From Pseudomonas huaxiensis (GTDB taxonomy: Bacteria > Pseudomonadota > Gammaproteobacteria > Pseudomonadales > Pseudomonadaceae): a stretch of 64,000 nt of DNA. The stretch is taken from positions 62,001 to 126,000 of the forward strand of contig NZ_QKVL01000015.1 in the NCBI RefSeq assembly GCF_003231275.1. The letters are read 5' to 3'. How positions within the stretch are numbered: position 1 is the first letter of the stretch; every line of letters begins with the position of its first letter. Both the position numbers and the translations under genes were made by a program. The notes beneath the pieces were generated by a model. That model was given only the letters and a program-made list of their open reading frames with translations, was not told where the DNA came from and did no database searches. This document shows positions 60,567 through 64,000 of this stretch, in pieces.

Positions 60567-61514
60567 ATGCAAAAAAACATCACCTCCCTGGGTTCTCTGA
60601 ACTGGGATGACCTGAAGTTCTTTCTTGAAGTGGCGCGGACCCGCAAGGCCAGCAGCGCGGCCAAGCGCCTGAATGTGGATTACACCACCGTGTCGCGGCG
60701 CATCAGCTCGCTGGAGCAGGCGCTGGGCACCTTGCTGTTCGAAAAGTCCCGGACCAACGGCTTCGTCCTGACCACCGAGGGACAACGCCTGCTGAGCTAC
60801 GCCGAGTCGATCGAAAGCACGCTGCACATGGCCTGCGAACAGGTTTCCGGCTCGGGCGTGGCTCTTTCCGGGCATGTGCGCATGGGCTGCACCGAAGGTT
60901 TCGGCAGCTTCTTCATCACCCCGCAACTGAGCCACTTCGTCGACACCTGGCCAGCCATCTCGGTGGACATCCTGCCGCTGCCGCACTTCATCAGCCTGTC
61001 CAAGCGCGAGGCCGACATCGTTATCGCCCTGGAGCGCCCGGAACACGGCCCGTACGTGTGCTGCAAACTGTGCGACTACCGCCTGCGCCTGTACGCGACC
61101 CAGGACTACCTCGACCGCCATCCGCCAATTCGGCGCAGCAGCGACCTGGGCGAGCACCCGTTCATCAGCTATGTCGACGACCTGGCGTTCAGTTCCGAGT
61201 TGCTTTACCTAAACAACCTGCTGCCCAACGCCACCGCGCACCTGCGCAGCACCAGCGTCATCGCCCAGTACGTCGCTGCCCAGCAGGGCCGCGGCCTGGC
61301 CATCCTGCCCTGCTTCCTCGCCGCCCAGGACCCGCGCCTAGTGCCGGTGCTGCCGGACGAAGTGAGCATCACCCGGCAGTTCTGGATGTACTGCCGGGAG
61401 GATTTGCGCAAGTTGAAGCGGATTACGTTGTTGTGGGATTACATCAGGGATGTGACGGAGAAGAACAGGCCGCTATTGATGGGGGAATCGCGGGAGATGG
61501 TGTTTCCGGAGTGA
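60567..61514 (+). CDS. LysR-type regulator divergent from mmsAB
   Basis: 315-residue LTTR: LNWDDLKFFLEVARTRKASSAAKRLNVDYTTVSRRISSLEQALGT is the HTH, followed by an effector domain. Start at ATG 60567; the longer frame overlaps the mmsA promoter. The 134-bp gap to mmsA contains the loose dyad ATGTGC (60523-60528)/GCACAT (60546-60551). P. aeruginosa uses the AraC-type MmsR for this operon, so the regulator class differs. Confidence 0.9.
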   Translation: MQKNITSLGSLNWDDLKFFLEVARTRKASSAAKRLNVDYTTVSRRISSLEQALGTLLFEKSRTNGFVLTTEGQRLLSYAESIESTLHMACEQVSGSGVALSGHVRMGCTEGFGSFFITPQLSHFVDTWPAISVDILPLPHFISLSKREADIVIALERPEHGPYVCCKLCDYRLRLYATQDYLDRHPPIRRSSDLGEHPFISYVDDLAFSSELLYLNNLLPNATAHLRSTSVIAQYVAAQQGRGLAILPCFLAAQDPRLVPVLPDEVSITRQFWMYCREDLRKLKRITLLWDYIRDVTEKNRPLLMGESREMVFPE

Positions 61515-61565
61515 CGGCCGGGCCTCGTCGCTGATGAACGAGGCGCCGAGCCGTCGCGAAGCGGC

Positions 61566-63647
61566 CTACACCGTTTCCAGCATCAACCCCGAAATCCGCT
61601 TCACCTTTCTGCCCACCGCCTCTTCCAGCACACCCTGTCGCGGTTCGATCAGGCTGAACCAGTCCCGGGCCCGGGTAATCCCGGTGTAGATCAGTTCCTT
61701 GGTCAGCACCGGGTTCAGCGCATCCGGCAGCACCAGCGCGGTGTGGGCGAACTCCGAGCCCTGGGATTTGTGTACGGTCATCGCGTAGACGGTTTCCACC
61801 TCGCTGAGGCGGCTTGGCAACACGAAGCGCACACCCCCTCGGCCATCGTTGCGCGGGAAGGCCACCCGCAGCGGCGCGATCTCGGATTGGCCGTCCGGAA
61901 CCCGCAGGGCGATGCCGATATCGCCGTTCATCAGGTTCAGGCCATAGTCGTTGCGGGTCACCAGCACGGGACGACCTTCGTACCAGGGCTGGTCGCCGTC
62001 GATCAGGCCGGCAGCGGTCAGCACCCGGCTGACGCGCTGATTGAGCCCTTCCACACCCCAAGGCCCCTTGCGCACGGCGCAGAGCAACTGGAAACGTTCG
62101 AAGGCTTTCAGTACCTCAAGCGCCCACTCACTCCAGCGCGGATCATCAGCCGGCAGGTCCGCTGCCGGGCGGCCCTGGCGGATGGCGTGCAAATAGTCGC
62201 GGTAGCCCAGCGGCCCTTTCGGCCCGCGCTCCAGGCCGTCGAGCACCAGCTTGTCGAGGGCGCGGTCCTGTTCGCCGCGCAGGGTCAGGCCGAACACGTC
62301 GGCGTATTGCCCTTCGCGCAGCAACGCACGCGCATCGCTCGCCAACTGGCGATTGACCAAGCGCGCCAACTGGCCGATACCGCTGCCTTCGCCAAAGCGC
62401 CGCGAGCGCCGCAACATCACCACTTGCTGCGCCAACGGATGCCGCCCGGCATCGCCCGCCTGCAAGCCGCTGGCGCTCAGCGATTCACCGCTGACCTGCT
62501 CCAGCCAGCCTTGAGTCTCGTCACTGTAACGGCCCTCCTCGGCATCGCGACACAGGTCGCCGAGCACCGCACCGGCCTCCACGGAGGCCAGTTGGTCCTT
62601 GTCGCCCAGCAGAATCAGCCGGGCATTTTCCGGCATTGCCGCCAGCAGGTTGGCCATCATTTCCAGGTCGATCATCGACGCTTCATCCACCACCAGCACG
62701 TCCAGCGGCAGCGGGTTGCCAGCGTGATGACGGAAGTGCCGCGAGTTGGGCCGACTGCCCAGCAGACGGTGCACGGTGGAGACGTCGCAGGGAATCTGCG
62801 CCCGCACTTCTGCGCTCACCGACAACCGCTCGACCTGCTGACCGATGGACTCGGTCAGACGCGCCGCGGCCTTGCCGGTGGGCGCCGCCAGACGAATACG
62901 CAGCGGACGCCCTGCCTCCACCGCCGGCGCCTGCAACAACGCCAGCAGTCGCACCACGGTGGTGGTTTTGCCAGTGCCGGGGCCGCCGGTGATGATGCTG
63001 AACGCCGCACGCGTGGCCAGGGCACAGGCGAGTTTCTGCCAGTCGATCTGCCCGGCTTCGGCGCCGTCCTTGAACAGGTTGTCGAGGCGCGCGCGCAGGT
63101 CGGCGGGCGTTGCTTCGGTTTGCTGTAGCCGCTGGCGCAAAGCGTGGTCGATCTGCCGTTCGTAGGTCCAGTAACGGCGCAGGTAGAGTCGGCCGCCGCT
63201 CAATACCAGCGGTCGCGACGCGTGCTGCGGCTGGTCGCCCGCCGCCACCAGCGCGCTGCGCTCCAGGCGCTCCAGCCAGGTGTCGCCGGTGAGTCGTTCA
63301 AGCAACTGAGAAGGTAGTAACAGAGGCCCGGCCAAGGCATCGCCTTCCGGCGGCAGCGACAGGGCGAAGTCCGGTTCGGCGAGGGTCTTTTCCAGGTCCA
63401 GGCAGACATGCCCGTGCCCCAATTGATGGCTGGCCAGGGCCGCGGCCAACAGCACCAGCGGATCGCCGCCCGGCTCCCGCTCACGCAGGAAACCGACGAA
63501 GGCGCGGTCCAGCGCCCGCAGCCAGCCTCGCTCGACCCAGCGATCAAGCAACGCCAACAGGTCGGCGCTGTCGCTCAAGGGCGCGAGGGATGCCAGGTGC
63601 TCGGCGTCCAGCGGCGTCGGCAGCAAATCGTTGAACGTGCGGATCAT
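61566..63647 (-). CDS. recD: Exodeoxyribonuclease V alpha subunit RecD
   Basis: 693-residue 5'-3' helicase subunit of RecBCD. Walker A TGGPGTGKTTTVVRLLALL, motif II VVDEASMIDLEMM, LLGDKDQLASVEAGAVLGDLC and the C-terminal YAMTVHKSQGSEF motif are intact. The ATG overlaps the recB stop (ATGA), giving coupled translation. Confidence 0.95.
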   Translation of the reverse strand: MIRTFNDLLPTPLDAEHLASLAPLSDSADLLALLDRWVERGWLRALDRAFVGFLREREPGGDPLVLLAAALASHQLGHGHVCLDLEKTLAEPDFALSLPPEGDALAGPLLLPSQLLERLTGDTWLERLERSALVAAGDQPQHASRPLVLSGGRLYLRRYWTYERQIDHALRQRLQQTEATPADLRARLDNLFKDGAEAGQIDWQKLACALATRAAFSIITGGPGTGKTTTVVRLLALLQAPAVEAGRPLRIRLAAPTGKAAARLTESIGQQVERLSVSAEVRAQIPCDVSTVHRLLGSRPNSRHFRHHAGNPLPLDVLVVDEASMIDLEMMANLLAAMPENARLILLGDKDQLASVEAGAVLGDLCRDAEEGRYSDETQGWLEQVSGESLSASGLQAGDAGRHPLAQQVVMLRRSRRFGEGSGIGQLARLVNRQLASDARALLREGQYADVFGLTLRGEQDRALDKLVLDGLERGPKGPLGYRDYLHAIRQGRPAADLPADDPRWSEWALEVLKAFERFQLLCAVRKGPWGVEGLNQRVSRVLTAAGLIDGDQPWYEGRPVLVTRNDYGLNLMNGDIGIALRVPDGQSEIAPLRVAFPRNDGRGGVRFVLPSRLSEVETVYAMTVHKSQGSEFAHTALVLPDALNPVLTKELIYTGITRARDWFSLIEPRQGVLEEAVGRKVKRISGLMLETV

Positions 63648-64000
63648 TGGACTTCTCCCGAGAACAGGTCCTGCTGCGTCACCTGCGGAACACCGCGGAA
63701 CAGCGCATCGAGTTGCTCGATCAGCGCCCGCGGCGGCTTGGCGAAATACACGCCCTGAGTCGATGAATGCACACCGCGCAGGAAGATATACACAGCGCCG
63801 CCGACGTGCTGGTCGTAGTCGTAGTCAGGCAGGCGCGCGCGCAGTTGCCGGTGCAGGGCCAGCAGGTAGAGCACGTATTGCAGGTCGTAGCGGTGTTCGA
63901 GAATCGCCGACTCCATGGCCGCTTCGCTGTAGGCCAGGTCATCGGGGCCAAGCCAGTTGGACTTGTAGTCGGCCACGTAATAGCGACCGTCGTGCTCGAA
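63644..64000 (-). CDS. recB: Exodeoxyribonuclease V beta subunit RecB, C-terminal part (runs off window)
   Basis: 118 codons of the RecB nuclease domain are visible and the frame stays open to the right edge. YYVADYKSNWLG contains the catalytic Asp and Lys (E. coli D1080/K1082), followed by HRYDLQYVLYLLALHRQLRARLPDYDYDQHVGG and the end of the nuclease fold. The stop overlaps the recD start. Confidence 0.95.
   Translation of the reverse strand, partial: FEHDGRYYVADYKSNWLGPDDLAYSEAAMESAILEHRYDLQYVLYLLALHRQLRARLPDYDYDQHVGGAVYIFLRGVHSSTQGVYFAKPPRALIEQLDALFRGVPQVTQQDLFSGEVQ

Overview
The window reads as chromosomal DNA of a fluorescent-type Pseudomonas (P. fluorescens group). The evidence is GC-rich coding sequence, Pseudomonas-type REP palindromes (GCGAGCGAGCTCGCTCC and TGTGGGAGCTGGCTTG families), an Anr box in front of cioAB, and gene order. 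From 1 to about 28 kb the order morA-glyA-yjiA-yjiX-cstA-mapZ ... radA ... mscL-fpr ... rlmG follows the P. aeruginosa PA4601-PA4617 region, with extra genes inserted. No tRNA, rRNA, CRISPR array, transposase or prophage gene was seen.

Layout. 1-9.2 kb: c-di-GMP signalling protein MorA (5' end outside the window), serine hydroxymethyltransferase, a REP-bounded non-coding element, a leftward cstA-yjiX-yjiA operon and the PilZ protein MapZ. 9.4-23.2 kb is an accessory block between mapZ and radA: an NCS2 xanthine/urate-type permease, a tyrosinase with a DUF2182 membrane protein, and a complete leftward heme-acquisition locus hasI-hasS-hasR-hasA-hasD-hasE-hasF with two Fur-box-like sites. 23.3-28.3 kb: radA, mscL, fpr, an orphan LuxR receptor and rlmG. 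28.3-36.3 kb: the cyanide-insensitive oxidase cioAB with a DUF2474 mini-protein under an Anr box, an MFS exporter, a purine permease with trmA, and a phosphodiesterase-like protein.

36.4-51.8 kb is a catabolic region for hydroaromatic compounds. It holds a catabolic quinate/shikimate dehydrogenase, a TetR regulator, the fused 3-dehydroshikimate dehydratase QuiC, an MFS transporter, a sugar-isomerase-like TIM-barrel protein with an EamA transporter, an IclR regulator, a 3-ketosteroid-dehydrogenase-like flavoprotein, a VOC protein, an ABM monooxygenase, protocatechuate 3,4-dioxygenase (pcaHG), a metallopeptidase and a chemoreceptor. QuiC makes protocatechuate and PcaHG opens its ring, so quinate and shikimate can be routed to the beta-ketoadipate pathway. 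Two operator motifs can be read directly. AACYAACCGGT lies in front of both the shikimate dehydrogenase and quiC/MFS, probably for the TetR protein. A 15-bp IclR-type dyad lies in front of both the flavoprotein gene and the TIM-barrel/EamA operon. Several leaders also carry AAnAAnAA, the Hfq/Crc catabolite-repression motif.

51.9-64 kb: gamma-glutamyltranspeptidase, a quinone reductase (mdaB) with LysR and a YgiN-like monooxygenase, a TauE/SafE permease with a divergent LysR gene and a clear dyad operator, a cupin, the valine-degradation genes mmsA-mmsB with a divergent LysR gene, and recD plus the 3' end of recB.

The best candidate for something undescribed is the IclR-centred unit at 41.8-46.4 kb. 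Its genes look catabolic, share a readable operator, and sit inside the shikimate/protocatechuate cluster, but the substrate cannot be read from sequence.
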